Shown: in pieces, positions 17,001-25,971 of the stretch
Numbering within the stretch: position 1 is the first letter of the stretch
Layout of the letters: each line of letters starts with the position of its first letter
Assembly: GCA_021810565.1 (NCBI GenBank)
Contig: JAJZIM010000026.1
Coordinates: 1 to 40,454, forward strand
Reading direction: 5' to 3'
DNA from: Bacillota bacterium
GTDB lineage: Bacteria > Bacillota > Sulfobacillia > JAJZIM01
Length of the DNA stretch: 40,454 nt
Translations under genes and position numbers: made by a program
The notes under the pieces: generated by a model
What the model was told of the DNA's origin: nothing
Databases searched by the model: none
The model's input: the letters and a program-made list of their open reading frames with translations, nothing else

Positions 17001-17475
17001 GAGTCAGTGTGTGCTGGGCGACGTGGAGCACCTGACGACGGCCTGGGTGGTGCCCTATCCGGAGGAGGGCACGCGGGGGAGCGCGCACATCGTGCGGGAT
17101 GACGAGGTGGAGGCCCTCGCCATGGCCGTGGCCATGGACCATGAGCGCGCCCGGGGCTGGGATCCGGAGGACGTCTCCAGGGAGGACCAGGGATTCGATC
17201 TGCGATCCCGCAACCTCGCCACCGGCGCCGTGTGCTTCATCGAGGTCAAGGGCCATGGGGGGAGGGAGCCGACCCTTCTCACCCGCAACGAGTACGACAC
17301 GGCGCGGCGCCTTTGCCGCGACTACTGGCTGTACGTGGTGTACGACTGCCGCACCCGTCCGGAGTTGGTCCGCCACCAAGATCCCGCGCGGCTCGCCTGG
17401 GAGCCGGTGGTGGAGATAAGGCAGTACCGGATAGGGGAAGAGGGGTTGCAGAAGCCAGGGACGCAGACGGGGTGA
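14032..17475 (+). CDS. SNF2-family helicase with C-terminal DUF3883 domain
   Basis: This 1147-residue protein has all main superfamily 2 motifs. Motif I is LLADDPGAGKTIMAG (about 128-142), motif II is VVVDEAHK (about 232), motif III is LLTATPHKGD and motif VI is EQRMGRIHRYGQ (about 594). The last 140 residues form a DUF3883 domain (DVSREDQGFDLRSRN, FIEVKGHG, then LTRNEYDTA). DUF3883 is common in restriction-like defence proteins and may be nuclease-related. DISARM DrmD has a similar helicase, but drmA, drmB and drmC are absent here. GTG 14032 is the only usable start in the frame after the stop at 13969; the good SD at 13976-13980 faces no start in this frame, so the N terminus is uncertain. 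Confidence 0.88.
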   Translation: MTATADWTDIAPDALVRGPFFPETLRVVRAVPFAGGLRLEAVGTGSQRFLQYRLSTEQLAQVEVLEAGNDFLGDPGLFKRGVEALRLGLAYEYDPYFALSVARVDPLPHQLEAVYHYFLRLPRIRFLLADDPGAGKTIMAGLLLKELKARGLAQRVLLVVPANLTFQWQREMEEKFRERFEVVRGEQLRATYGMNPFAERNQVITSLPWVARIPDAKDSLLRCPHWDLVVVDEAHKMSATRKQKTLAYRIGEELRERTDHLLLLTATPHKGDKDNFCLFLELLDRDVYADVRSLEEAMARNSAPFYLRRTKEALVGFPDPETGKAMRLFTRREVRTAKFEMTSREMEFYQELTRYVEEQATAAAEEESPLARATGFLMAMLQRRFASSVYACRRSLERMQQRRQEVLKNPQKYLQEQQKKDWEVEDLEDLEDAEREQFEADLERAVLHFDPTNLREEIRQLEGLIDQARALEAAGVESKLEKLRQVVTDGRLFADPQMKLLLFTEHKDTLDYLAGDGKDGRPLGKLREWGLKVCQIHGGMKIGDRDTPGTRLYAEREFRESAQVLAATEAAGEGINLQFCWFMINYDIPWNPVRLEQRMGRIHRYGQEHDCLVYNFVAQGTREGKVLLRLLDRLEEIRQELSSESVFDVIGEILPGNQLERMFRDLYARKTSVPDIEARLVSTVSPERVRAITESALEGLARRSLNLAPLVASRAEAKERRLVPEVVEGFFREAAPLIGIQVKPFGRDGRSFRVDHLPRRLWAVGQDEAFRARWGHLGHSYQQVVFDKERLREQPTAEWVTPGHPLFEVVREATLREAEEALRRGTVLYEVGGKEPRRLDLYRAAVLDGNGKTVQQRLFVVEATMDGELTLRQPTAFIDLLPAPGATPPNGTTLPDREQAEAFLWNQALVPWQGELAGERERAVGAVVKHVGISLDALLARANFQLSELLDRQQEDPRAPGIAGRTAQAEEHVRELLARKEQAERRLSRESQCVLGDVEHLTTAWVVPYPEEGTRGSAHIVRDDEVEALAMAVAMDHERARGWDPEDVSREDQGFDLRSRNLATGAVCFIEVKGHGGREPTLLTRNEYDTARRLCRDYWLYVVYDCRTRPELVRHQDPARLAWEPVVEIRQYRIGEEGLQKPGTQTG

Positions 17476-17496
17476 GAGCGAGGGAGGTGACCTGCG

Positions 17497-18501
17497 TTGA
17501 CTGACGAGAGAGACATCGTCTTGAGCAGCCACATAGTCGGAAAGGTGGAGATGGACCCGGCAAGGTTGCGCGGAGAGGGTGGGCCGCTGGATCCGTGCCT
17601 CGTGGTGCCGATCAAGGTGCGGATGCATCCGCAGCCGGCGGAGCATCAACTAGCCTTGGTGTGGCTGAGCGGGCGGCTGATGCTTGGGCCGGACACCTCC
17701 GGGGAGCAGTTGGGTTCAACTGTGGGCATGAACCTCATGAACCAAGGCTTTCCCTGCCGTTCCGTTCCGGGTGCGCCAAATGAAAACGGGGTGGAGCTTC
17801 GCTTCCATCTGGCCCCGGCCCAAGTCAGCAAGCTGGAGGAGGCGCGCCACGCCGCATCCCCGGGACGCTTCATCCTCCGGGTAGCCTTGGACGGGGTGAC
17901 AGCCTGGATGCGCCACACCGGCAACAGCATGCAGGGCGTGGACGGAACATCCACCCTCGGTGAGGACGGCTGGCCTACCACCATGGGGATGTTCACGGAT
18001 CTGTCCTACTTCTGGTACACCAAGATTGGTCCGCTGCGGGTACAGGTCGAACCATCCTCTTGGGTGGACAAGGTGCTACCGGGATGGGGCCTGGATCACG
18101 TGCGCTTGGTGGAGATGTCTTTGCCACCGGCTTTGCCCGAACACGGGGATGTCGCCCGGCAATTCTCCCGGGCGTTGCGGGACCTGGACCTTGGCCGCTA
18201 CGACGACTCCATCGCGGCTTGCCGGGGCGTGAAGAATGCCTGGGAGAAGGAACTTGGGGCCAATAAAAAGCATCCTGTAGCACAGATATTGGCGGAGAAA
18301 CAAGGCTGGCCGGAGAACGATCCGCGCCGCAAGCTTTTGGACCAGGCGTGGCAAGGTTTGTGGTTTGTGGTCAATCCGCCGCACCATCCCGAATGGGAGC
18401 AGGATTTCCGACCCTCCCACGCTGATGCCCGCTTCTGCCTGCTGCTCACGGCCATCCTGTCGGAGTACCTGGACAGCCTGCGGAGAGGATCCGGCGCGTG
18501 A
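17497..18501 (+). CDS. Unknown 334-aa protein of the helicase-methylase-ATPase operon
   Basis: The TTG start at 17497 follows AGGGAGGTGA and lies 21 nt after the helicase stop, so the genes are co-transcribed. The first half looks like a beta-rich domain (VVPIKVRMHPQPAEHQLALVWLSGR). The second half is helical, with the segment GRYDDSIAACRGVKNAWEKELG and an end part (DARFCLLLTAILSEYLDSL) resembling helical bundles found in HEPN-like defence proteins. In predicted DUF499-DUF1156-helicase clusters this position is often held by a DUF3780 protein; the length and motifs do not let me make that call. It is probably a specificity or scaffold subunit; this is an inference from position. Confidence 0.7.
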   Translation: MTDERDIVLSSHIVGKVEMDPARLRGEGGPLDPCLVVPIKVRMHPQPAEHQLALVWLSGRLMLGPDTSGEQLGSTVGMNLMNQGFPCRSVPGAPNENGVELRFHLAPAQVSKLEEARHAASPGRFILRVALDGVTAWMRHTGNSMQGVDGTSTLGEDGWPTTMGMFTDLSYFWYTKIGPLRVQVEPSSWVDKVLPGWGLDHVRLVEMSLPPALPEHGDVARQFSRALRDLDLGRYDDSIAACRGVKNAWEKELGANKKHPVAQILAEKQGWPENDPRRKLLDQAWQGLWFVVNPPHHPEWEQDFRPSHADARFCLLLTAILSEYLDSLRRGSGA

Positions 18502-18544
18502 GGGAGAACGGCGAGCGACACCTTGGGAAGGGAGCGGAGGCGGC

Positions 18545-21471
18545 ATGAACGGTCCCCGGCGGCTGATCGAGGTGGACTTGCCTATCGGATGGATTGGAAT
18601 ACATGGTCGTCGTGAGAAGCACATCCAGCATAGACATATTGGTACCCTTAGTAAATGGTGGGCACGTAGACCGTTGGCTGCTTGTAGAGCGGTGGTGCTG
18701 GCGGCGCTTTGGCCCGACCCGGCGGACCCAGCCTGCCCGGGGAGCTTTCGGGCGGCGGCGGCAGCGGAGCTTGCCGCCTTCGGCAGGGAGCGCGGCTGGA
18801 AAGCGCGGGACTGGAACGATCCCGAGGGTTTGCGCCAAGGCCTTTTGGACTTTTTGTCCGAGTTCGCCGCCTGGGAGCACAGCGCGCGGCCCGAGTTCTT
18901 GCGGCTGGCCCGCAACCTCACGGCGGCGGCCCACCAGGCCCTGGGCGGCGACGCGGGCGCGCGGCCCCTGGTGGTGGACCCCTTTGCCGGGGGCGGGGCC
19001 ATCCCCCTGGAGGCCCTGCGGGTGGGGGCGGACGCCTTCGCCTCGGACCTCAACCCGGTGGCCGTGCTCTTGAACAAGGTGGTGCTGGAGTACGTGCCGC
19101 GTTTCGGCGCGGCGCTGGCCGAGGCGGTGCGGGAGTGGGGCGGCTGGGTCAAGGAGCAGGCAAACCGGGAGCTGGCCGCCTACTATCCGAGCGATGCCGA
19201 CGGCTCCGTACCCATCGCATATATTTGGTGCCGCACCGTCACCTGCGAGGGCCCCGGCTGCGGCACCGTGGTGCCGCTTATGCGTGCGCCGTGGCTGTCC
19301 AAGAAAGGACGCAACAGCGTGGCCCTGGAGTTGGTGCCGGATCGGCAGGGGGGAGGGGTGGACTTCCGTCTGAGGGAGGGGAGCCCGGGCAGTCCCCTCA
19401 CCGACGCGCAGGTGGGCGGCGGCACCGTGCGCCGGGGATCGGCCACCTGTCCGGTGTGCGGCTACACCACCCCGGTGGTCCGGGTGCGCGCGCAGTTGAA
19501 GGCGCGCCGCGGCGGGGCGGCGGATGCCCGCCTGGTGGCCGTGGTCACCACGCACCCGGCAAGGAGGGGTCGCAGCTACCGATTGCCGATGCAGCGGGAT
19601 CTGGCCGCCGTGGCGGCGGCCCGGGAGGAGCTTTCCCGGCGGGGGGAGGAGCGGCTGAACGGGCTGCCGGCGGTGCCGGACGAGCCCTTTCCTGTTAACG
19701 ACTCGCGGGCCTTTACCCCAGGTGTGTATGGCATCACGACCTGGGGCGAGCTGTTCACCCCCCGGCAGCTTCTGGCCCTGACCACCCTGAGTCGGCTGGT
19801 GCGCGAGGCCATAGACCGGGTGCGCATCGAGCGGGGCGAAGAATTCGCCCGGGCGGTGGGGACGTGCCTCGCATGCACGCTAAACCGCTGTGTTGACCGC
19901 TATACATCGTTGACGCCTTGGGACCCAGGGCGGATGACAGTAACACATACTTGCATCGGAAATGCCTTGCAAATCATATGGGACTTTGCCGAAGTAAATC
20001 CCTGCTCTGGAAGCATGGGGGGGTGGGAAAGCGCTGTCAATTGGGTGGCTGAAGTTTGTATGCATAACGCCGAGGTGCTAACGGTAACAGGCCAGGCATT
20101 GGCTGCTTCTGCAACACGTATCCCTCTTCCTGACGGTATTGCCCAGGTGTTGATCACAGACCCACCATACTATGATGCAGTGCCGTATGGTGATCTATCA
20201 GACTTTTTCTATATATGGTTGCGCAGAACGGTTGGGGACCTTCACTGCGATCTATTTCGTACGCTGGTAGTCCCAAAAGGCGAAGAGTGTATTGTAAATC
20301 TGGGCTGTGGCAAGGATAAACAATATTTCGAGCTTACGATGGAGCGGTCCCTCTCGGAATGTCGCAGGGTGCTTGCCGATAATGGGATAGGTGTTGTTGT
20401 CTTTGCTAATCAGTCGACGTCAGGCTGGGAAGCGCTACTTGGCGCACTGATAGATGCTGGCTGGACTGTAATGGGTTCATGGCCGATTGACACAGAGAGA
20501 AGTACGCGGTTGAGAGCACATAACTCTGCGGCTCTGGCCTCCTCGGTGCACCTGGTCTGCCGGCCGCGCACCGCTAAAGAGGTCGGCGACTGGCGGGACG
20601 TTCTGGCACAGCTGCCGGGACGGGTGCACCAGTGGCTGCCGCGCCTGGCCGCCGAGGGCATCGTGGGGGCCGACGCGGTGTTTGCCTGCCTGGGTCCGGC
20701 CCTGGAGGTGTTCAGCCGCTATGACCGGGTGGAGAAGGCCTCCGGTGAGGCGGTGCCCTTGGGCGAGTACCTGGAGCAGGTGTGGGCCGCCGTATCCCGG
20801 GAAGCCCTCGGCATGATCTTCACCGGGGCGGACGCCTCGGGCCTGGAGGAGGACAGCCGGCTCACGGCCATGTGGCTTTGGACCCTCCTGGCCGGAAAGG
20901 AAGGGCTGGAGGCAGCCGAAGCGGATGAGGACGAGGAGGAGGTGGAGGCCCCCTCCGGCAACGGCAAGGCCCGCGGCTTCGCCCTGGAGTACGACACGGC
21001 CCGCAAGATCGCCCAGGGCCTGGGGGCGCACCTGGAAGTGCTGGGCAAGCCGGGCGGCATCGTGGAGGTGCGGGGCGATACGGCGCGGCTGCTTCCCGTG
21101 CGCGAGCGCGCCCGGGCGCTCTTCGGTAGGGCCGCCGCGGGCGGCGGCGGGGAGCGCGCCAGCCGAGGCCAGCCGCGCTTTGCCTTCGACACCGCGCCTG
21201 GCGCCCCCCGGCTGGCGGGCGAACTCTCCCTGGCCGCCGGCGGGGAGATCACCCCGGGGACCAGCGTCCTGGACCGGCTGCATCAGGCCATGCTGCTCTT
21301 CGGCGCCGGGGGCGGGGACACCCTGCGCCGGTTCCTGAACGAACGGGGAGCGGGCGCGACGCGCGCTTCTGGCGGCTGGCCCAGAGCCTTTCCGCCATGT
21401 ATCCTGCGGGAAGCGAGGAGAAGCGCTGGGTGGACGGGGTGCTCCTGCAGAAGAAGAACCTGGGCTTTTGA
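18545..21471 (+). pseudogene. DUF1156 (COG1743-type) adenine DNA methylase, frameshift near 3' end
   Basis: The protein begins with the DUF1156 signature (RRLIEVDLPIG, HIGTLSKWWARRP). It has a SAM-binding motif I (VDPFAGGGAIPLEALRVGAD, about residue 145), a zinc-ribbon-like part (CEGPGC and CPVCGY) and motif IV DPPYYDAVPYGDLSDFF with D539-P-P-Y. These mark an N6-adenine methylase of the kind tied to DUF499 ATPases. ATG 18545 follows GGAGCGGAGG. Near 21352 the frame appears shifted: the present frame drifts to a non-family tail ending at 21547. One extra G would give RDARFWRLAQSL...KKNLGF with a stop at 21469-21471, just before the next gene's SD. This is either a real lesion removing the last 40 or so residues or a sequencing slip in a G-run; the catalytic domain is intact either way. 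Confidence 0.85.
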
Positions 21472-21488
21472 GAGGGGAGGGATCAACC

Positions 21489-24284
21489 TTGCGACTGCCC
21501 CCTTGGCACACCGTCGTGCCGCCCCGGGAGGACCTGCGCCGGGGTGAGCCCGTCGACGCCGCGGAGTTCGCCGTGCATCTGGAGAAGGTGCGCGAGGGCA
21601 AAGCTCCGGCGGACTACCAGGAACCGACGCGCTTCTTCGAGCGGACCTATCCCACGGTCAGCCTGAAGAACCTGGCGGGCGAGGTCCTGCGCCGCCTGGC
21701 CGGCCAGACGGTGGAGACCTCGGCCGTGTTCAACCTGACCACCCAGTTCGGCGGCGGCAAGACCCATGCCCTTACCCTGCTCTACCACTTGGCGCGCAGC
21801 GGCGAGGAGGCGAGATCCTGGCGGGGCGCGCGCAGGTTTCTGGAGGCCGGCGGCGTGGAGCAGGGCCCCCGGGCCGCCACGGCGGTATTCGTCGGCCAGG
21901 GGTTCGACGTGGTGTACGGCCGGGAGGGCCGACGCACGCCGTGGGGCGACCTGGCCTTTCAACTGGGGGGACCGGCGGCCTACGCGGTGGTGGAGCAGCA
22001 CGACCACTGGGGCGTGGCCCCTGCCGTGGACGTCTTGGAACGGGTGCTCCCCGCCGACCGTCCGGCCTTGATCCTTATGGACGAGACCATGAACTACATG
22101 GCCCGGGCGCGCACCGTTCGGGCGGGGGAGACGGGCTCCTCCAATTTGGCCACCCAGTTCTACGGCTTTTTGCAGAACCTGACGGAGGCGGTACGCGGCC
22201 GGAAGGGGGCGGCCCTGGTGGCGGCCCTGCCCGGCTCCGACATCGAGATGGCGGCGGAGGACGAGGCGGACTACGCGCGGCTGCAAAAGCTCCTGGACCG
22301 GGTGGGCAAGGCCTATCTCCTGTCCGAGGGCGGGGAGATCCCCCAGATCGTCAAGCGGCGCCTGTTCGAGTTCGGGGAACTGCCCCGGGACGCCGGAAAA
22401 ACCGTGCGCGCCTACGCCGAGTGGGTGCGGGACAACCGGGACCTGCTTCCCGGCTGGTTCCCCCCGGACCGGGCGGAGGAGCTGTTTCGGAATTCATACC
22501 CGCTGCACCCTTGCGTGCTGTCGGTGTTCGAGCGCAAGTGGCAGGTGCTGCCGCGCTTCCAGCGCACCCGGGGCGTGCTGCGGCTCTTGGCCCTGTGGGT
22601 GTCCCAGGCCTACGGGGAGGCTTACCGCGGCGCGCAGCGCGATCCGCTGATCACCCTGGGCACCGCCCCCTTCGAGTTGGCGGCCTTCCGCGCGGCCCTC
22701 TTCGAGCAGCTGGGAGAGGACCGGCTGGAGGGAGCCGTGACCACCGACATCGCCGGGGGAAAAGGCGCCCACGCCGTGCGCCTGGACGAGGCGGCGGGCA
22801 GGTCCCGATCCGAAATGCGGCTGCACCGCAAGGTGGCCGGCGCCGTATTCTTCGAGTCCAACGGTGGCCAGGCCAAGGCGGAAGCCACCCTGCCCGAGGT
22901 GCGTCTGGCCGTGGGCGAGCCGGGCATGGAGATTGGGCTGGTGGAGTCGGCGTTGGAGTCCCTGCGGGATGCGTGCTACTTCCTGCATGCCGAGGGCAAT
23001 CGCTACCGCTTCGGCTTTCGCCCCAACCTGAACAAGCTCCTGTCCGACCGGCAGGGCGCGGTGGATCAGGAAGCGCTGCGGCGGCACGCCTGGGAGACGG
23101 TGCAGCGCGCCTTCGCTGTCCCCGCCGCGCTGCGGGGCAGGCTGCGGGTGGTGTTGGGGCCTGAGAAGAGCGGGGACATCCCCGACGAGGCGCTCTTGAC
23201 CTTGGTGGTGGTGCGCCCGGAGGAGGGCATGGACGAGGAGGCTGCCACCCTGGAACGGGTGCGCCGCTGGACCCAGGAGCACGGCGCCTCCCACCGGAGC
23301 TTCAAGAACGCCCTGGTCTGGTGCCTGCCCGCGGGAGCGGCGGAACTGCATGAATGTGCCCGGCGTTACCTGGCCTGGAAGGACATCGAGGGGGACCAGA
23401 GGGAACTGGGGCTGGACGACACCCAGCGCCAGCAACTGGAGCGCGGGCTCGAGCGGGCGGAGTCGGACCTCAGGGAGGCGGTCTGGCACACCTATCGGCA
23501 CCTCCGGCTGCTGGGCAAAGACGGAGAGTTGCAGGGCGTGGACATGGGGCTTTTGCATTCCAGCTCCGCCAGTTGTCTGGTCGAGATGGTGCAGCAGCAG
23601 TTGGAGCAGCAGGGGGATCTGGTGCGCAGGGTGGGGGTTTCCTTCCTGCGGCGCAACTGGCCGGCATCTCCCTGGTGGAGCACCCGCCGCCTGGTCGATT
23701 CCTTTTTCGCCGCGCCCCGCTTCCCGCGGCTTTTGAATGCCGACGACGCGGTGCGCGAGGCCGTGGCTGACGGGGTGGCCGAAGGAGAACTGGCCTATGC
23801 CGCAGGCCCCGAGGAGAAGGATGCCCGGATTTGGTTCCGGGAGGCGATGTCCGCGGCAGAGGTGGAGATAGCCGAGGACACCTTCGTGCTCACCCCGGAG
23901 GAGGCGCAAAGGCACCTTGAGTCCACCGGGACCGGCGCCGAGAGCGTAGCGGGCGAGTCCGAGGAGCCATGGCCGGTACCCGCAACGGGTGGGGGCGGAC
24001 CCACGCCGATGCCGCCCACCTCCGACACCGGGTGGCTGGATCCTGGCAACCGGGAAGGCCGGGTGAGCGTCCTTGCCTGGCGGGGCGAGGTCCAGCATCA
24101 GAAATGGAACCTATTCTACCGGCAGGTGCTAAGTCCGCTCGTGCAGAAAGGAAGCATCAAGGTGGAAATCACACTTAAGGCGGAGAAGCCAGAAGGGTTT
24201 TCTCCCGAGGTGCGATCATCGCTTAAGTCGGCCCTGCGGGAATTGACCGATGGTGGCGAACTGAAGGAATTTGAAGGAATTTGA
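21489..24284 (+). CDS. DUF499-family P-loop ATPase
   Basis: The 931-residue protein starts at TTG 21489, eight bases after GGGGAGGG. It begins RLPPWHTVVPPREDLRRGE, as DUF499 proteins do. The Walker A motif lies in NLTTQFGGGKTHALTLLYHLA (about 82-102), and the Walker B motif is ALILMDETMNYMARA (about 190-205). Further conserved-looking blocks are RNSYPLHPCVLSVF and RFQRTRGVLRLLALWV. DUF499 ATPases occur with DUF1156 methylases and helicases in defence islands and probably drive a restriction-like complex. The C-terminal 60 residues include a separate small domain (KVEITLKAEKPEGFSPEVRSSLKSALRELT). The stop lies within a tandem repeat of GAAGGAATTT. Confidence 0.9.
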   Translation: MRLPPWHTVVPPREDLRRGEPVDAAEFAVHLEKVREGKAPADYQEPTRFFERTYPTVSLKNLAGEVLRRLAGQTVETSAVFNLTTQFGGGKTHALTLLYHLARSGEEARSWRGARRFLEAGGVEQGPRAATAVFVGQGFDVVYGREGRRTPWGDLAFQLGGPAAYAVVEQHDHWGVAPAVDVLERVLPADRPALILMDETMNYMARARTVRAGETGSSNLATQFYGFLQNLTEAVRGRKGAALVAALPGSDIEMAAEDEADYARLQKLLDRVGKAYLLSEGGEIPQIVKRRLFEFGELPRDAGKTVRAYAEWVRDNRDLLPGWFPPDRAEELFRNSYPLHPCVLSVFERKWQVLPRFQRTRGVLRLLALWVSQAYGEAYRGAQRDPLITLGTAPFELAAFRAALFEQLGEDRLEGAVTTDIAGGKGAHAVRLDEAAGRSRSEMRLHRKVAGAVFFESNGGQAKAEATLPEVRLAVGEPGMEIGLVESALESLRDACYFLHAEGNRYRFGFRPNLNKLLSDRQGAVDQEALRRHAWETVQRAFAVPAALRGRLRVVLGPEKSGDIPDEALLTLVVVRPEEGMDEEAATLERVRRWTQEHGASHRSFKNALVWCLPAGAAELHECARRYLAWKDIEGDQRELGLDDTQRQQLERGLERAESDLREAVWHTYRHLRLLGKDGELQGVDMGLLHSSSASCLVEMVQQQLEQQGDLVRRVGVSFLRRNWPASPWWSTRRLVDSFFAAPRFPRLLNADDAVREAVADGVAEGELAYAAGPEEKDARIWFREAMSAAEVEIAEDTFVLTPEEAQRHLESTGTGAESVAGESEEPWPVPATGGGGPTPMPPTSDTGWLDPGNREGRVSVLAWRGEVQHQKWNLFYRQVLSPLVQKGSIKVEITLKAEKPEGFSPEVRSSLKSALRELTDGGELKEFEGI

Positions 24285-24674
24285 AGGCAGGTGAGGGCAG
24301 AGCGAGGATTGAAGATGAGCCCATGCTGATCGGCGCTGGGAGGGGAGGTGGGATATGGCCGGGTTAGGTACACCCGCAACAGCCCGCTCATCATCCGCGT
24401 TAGGAGCGAGGTCAAGGCCAATAAGCCGAGGCGGACATTGGTACCCGGATAGAACCAGGCATTTGCGTGTCGGGGCCGAGATGAAGTCCTTAAGCAGGGA
24501 GCGGTCCATGCCGGGAAGGAAGAGATAGGGTTACGCTGATAACCGCTGAATAGCTAGAGAAATTCAAAGTTGTTGCGGAGGAGAAAGGATTTCCGCCATT
24601 CAAATCGAAACCTCGTCGGCCTATCAGACCCTGGGGAGTAATCCAAAGACATCATACAATAGGAGGATGACGAA
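24285..24674. other. Intergenic region with falling GC before the TIR gene
   Basis: No confident gene is present. A 34-codon frame (GTG 24348 to 24452; GYGRVRYTRNSPLII...) with a G-rich upstream tract reads like a fragment of a coding region. GC falls sharply after about 24530, marking a composition boundary. A TACAAT hexamer at 24654-24659 could be the -10 of the TIR gene, but no good -35 pairs with it. Confidence 0.4.
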
Positions 24675-25109
24675 ATGGCAAAAATGAAGGTATGCGTTAG
24701 TTATGACGCCGATCATGATAAAGAGTACAGAAGGCTTTTGGAGGCATGGGATGCCAATTCCAACATAGCTTTCTCATTCAATAACCTGACGCCAGAAGAG
24801 ATAAAAAGTGAAAACTATACTGCAGTGAAGGGGGTGCTGACCAAGAAGATCAGCAGTGCTACTCGTCTGCTTGTGATCGTCGGGGAACATGCTAAGCAAC
24901 GACACCCACGCTACCAAGAGATTGGAGACCATAACTGGATGTATTGGGAGATCAACAAGGCCAAGGAATTATCCAAGAAATTAGTAGCTGTCAAAATAGA
25001 TAAGTCTTTCGAATCCCCAGATCCGCTTCTGAATAGCGGGGCGTATTGGGCGAATTCATTTACCCTGAAAGCAATTACCGCCGCTCTGGAAAACAGCAAG
25101 GGAACCTAA
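24675..25109 (+). CDS. TIR-like (DUF1863/MTH538 type) protein
   Basis: The 144-residue protein matches the bacterial TIR-like family used in Thoeris and related abortive defences. It has strand A VCVSYDADHDKEYRRLL, an ISSATRLLVIVGEHA core and WMYWEINKAKELSKKLVAVKID. E92 in WEI is the likely catalytic glutamate of a nucleotide-processing TIR domain. ATG 24675 follows AGGAGG by eight bases. GC content is far below that of the flanking genes, so this gene and the next arrived as a unit from another source. It lies 16 nt upstream of a four-helix membrane protein, which suggests a sensor/signal generator plus membrane effector. It may act on NAD+; that is inferred from the family. Confidence 0.85.
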   Translation: MAKMKVCVSYDADHDKEYRRLLEAWDANSNIAFSFNNLTPEEIKSENYTAVKGVLTKKISSATRLLVIVGEHAKQRHPRYQEIGDHNWMYWEINKAKELSKKLVAVKIDKSFESPDPLLNSGAYWANSFTLKAITAALENSKGT

Positions 25110-25125
25110 CCACAGGAACGACGAA

Positions 25126-25971
25126 ATGGATAAGGAGATGGGCGGAAAATTCCTGATGGTTCTGCACGACCACTACAAGGAAACATTTGCGCTCGTGCGT
25201 GACAGAGAAAAACAACGAGACAAGCTTTTTATATACATTATCTGCGTAGTGGGGGCAATGTTTCTCTCTACTCAGTACCCAGGCTTTCTTCCAAGTGCGG
25301 TGGAGGTGGGCTCGGTAGGTGCCAGCTTCAGCCTAAGCATACCGGCAGCCGTTGCTACTAGCGTACTGTGGACGGTTATGTTGACACTATCCCTTCGCTA
25401 CTGCAACTATACAGTACTCATTGATCGGCAGTATCCCTATATTGCGCTACTTGAAGAAAAAATATCGCTCATAATTGGCGACGAAGATGTGTATCGACGA
25501 GAAGGCAAAGTATACAATGATAAGTATCCCGTCGTTTCCTGGTGGACATGGTTCATTTATACACTCGTTTTTCCTGCGTTAGTGATCGCTAGCGTCGTTG
25601 TGTTAGGGTGGATGCAATGGCGGTTTACTGCTGGCGCAAAAGCATATAGGTCATACGACATTATTGTCGGGAGCGCTGTAGTAATCACTTTTATGTTGTA
25701 TAAGATCTGGCCTGTATTGCAAAATATATTCAAAAGGGGAAAGGACGATATGATTGAACATGGCGAATGGCTAAATAAACCGGACGATATGCGGCGGCTA
25801 GGCATTGAAGTTGGAAGACGAAATCGGCTACTTGGCGGAGACAAGACGATAAGGGCCTCGCACCACCGGTCTTTGATTGAGGCAATAGCCGAGGTGTTTT
25901 ATGAAGGGAATATCTCAGCCATGTCCTTGCAAGCATTTGAAGATGGTTTAAATGAAGGATGGGGCGACTAA
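25126..25971 (+). CDS. Four-helix membrane protein paired with TIR gene (candidate effector)
   Basis: The 281-residue protein has hydrophobic segments at about 34-52, 68-90, 140-162 and 177-196. A cytoplasmic N-terminal helix (YKETFALVRDREKQRDKL) precedes them. A soluble C-terminal part of about 80 residues is rich in charged residues (KRGKDDMIEHGEWLNKPDDMRRLG). No known domain is recognised; it lacks a Macro or SLOG domain that would mark a known Thoeris effector. Its layout resembles small pore- or channel-type effectors in two-gene TIR or CBASS systems. The gene is as AT-rich as the TIR gene and closely follows it. Function as a membrane-disrupting effector is an inference. Confidence 0.75.
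   Translation: MDKEMGGKFLMVLHDHYKETFALVRDREKQRDKLFIYIICVVGAMFLSTQYPGFLPSAVEVGSVGASFSLSIPAAVATSVLWTVMLTLSLRYCNYTVLIDRQYPYIALLEEKISLIIGDEDVYRREGKVYNDKYPVVSWWTWFIYTLVFPALVIASVVVLGWMQWRFTAGAKAYRSYDIIVGSAVVITFMLYKIWPVLQNIFKRGKDDMIEHGEWLNKPDDMRRLGIEVGRRNRLLGGDKTIRASHHRSLIEAIAEVFYEGNISAMSLQAFEDGLNEGWGD

Noticed and set aside
17497-18501. DUF3780 assignment for the 334-aa protein.
   Set aside because: Position fits, but the protein is longer than DUF3780 proteins as I recall them and I cannot see a diagnostic motif.
14032-24284. DISARM system.
   Set aside because: A DrmD-like helicase and an adenine methylase are present, but DrmA, DrmB (DUF1998) and DrmC (PLD) are not. The DUF499 ATPase points to a different class.
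24265-24288. Tandem GAAGGAATTT repeat at the end of the DUF499 gene.
   Set aside because: Only two copies, within coding sequence at the stop codon; probably a simple slippage event.
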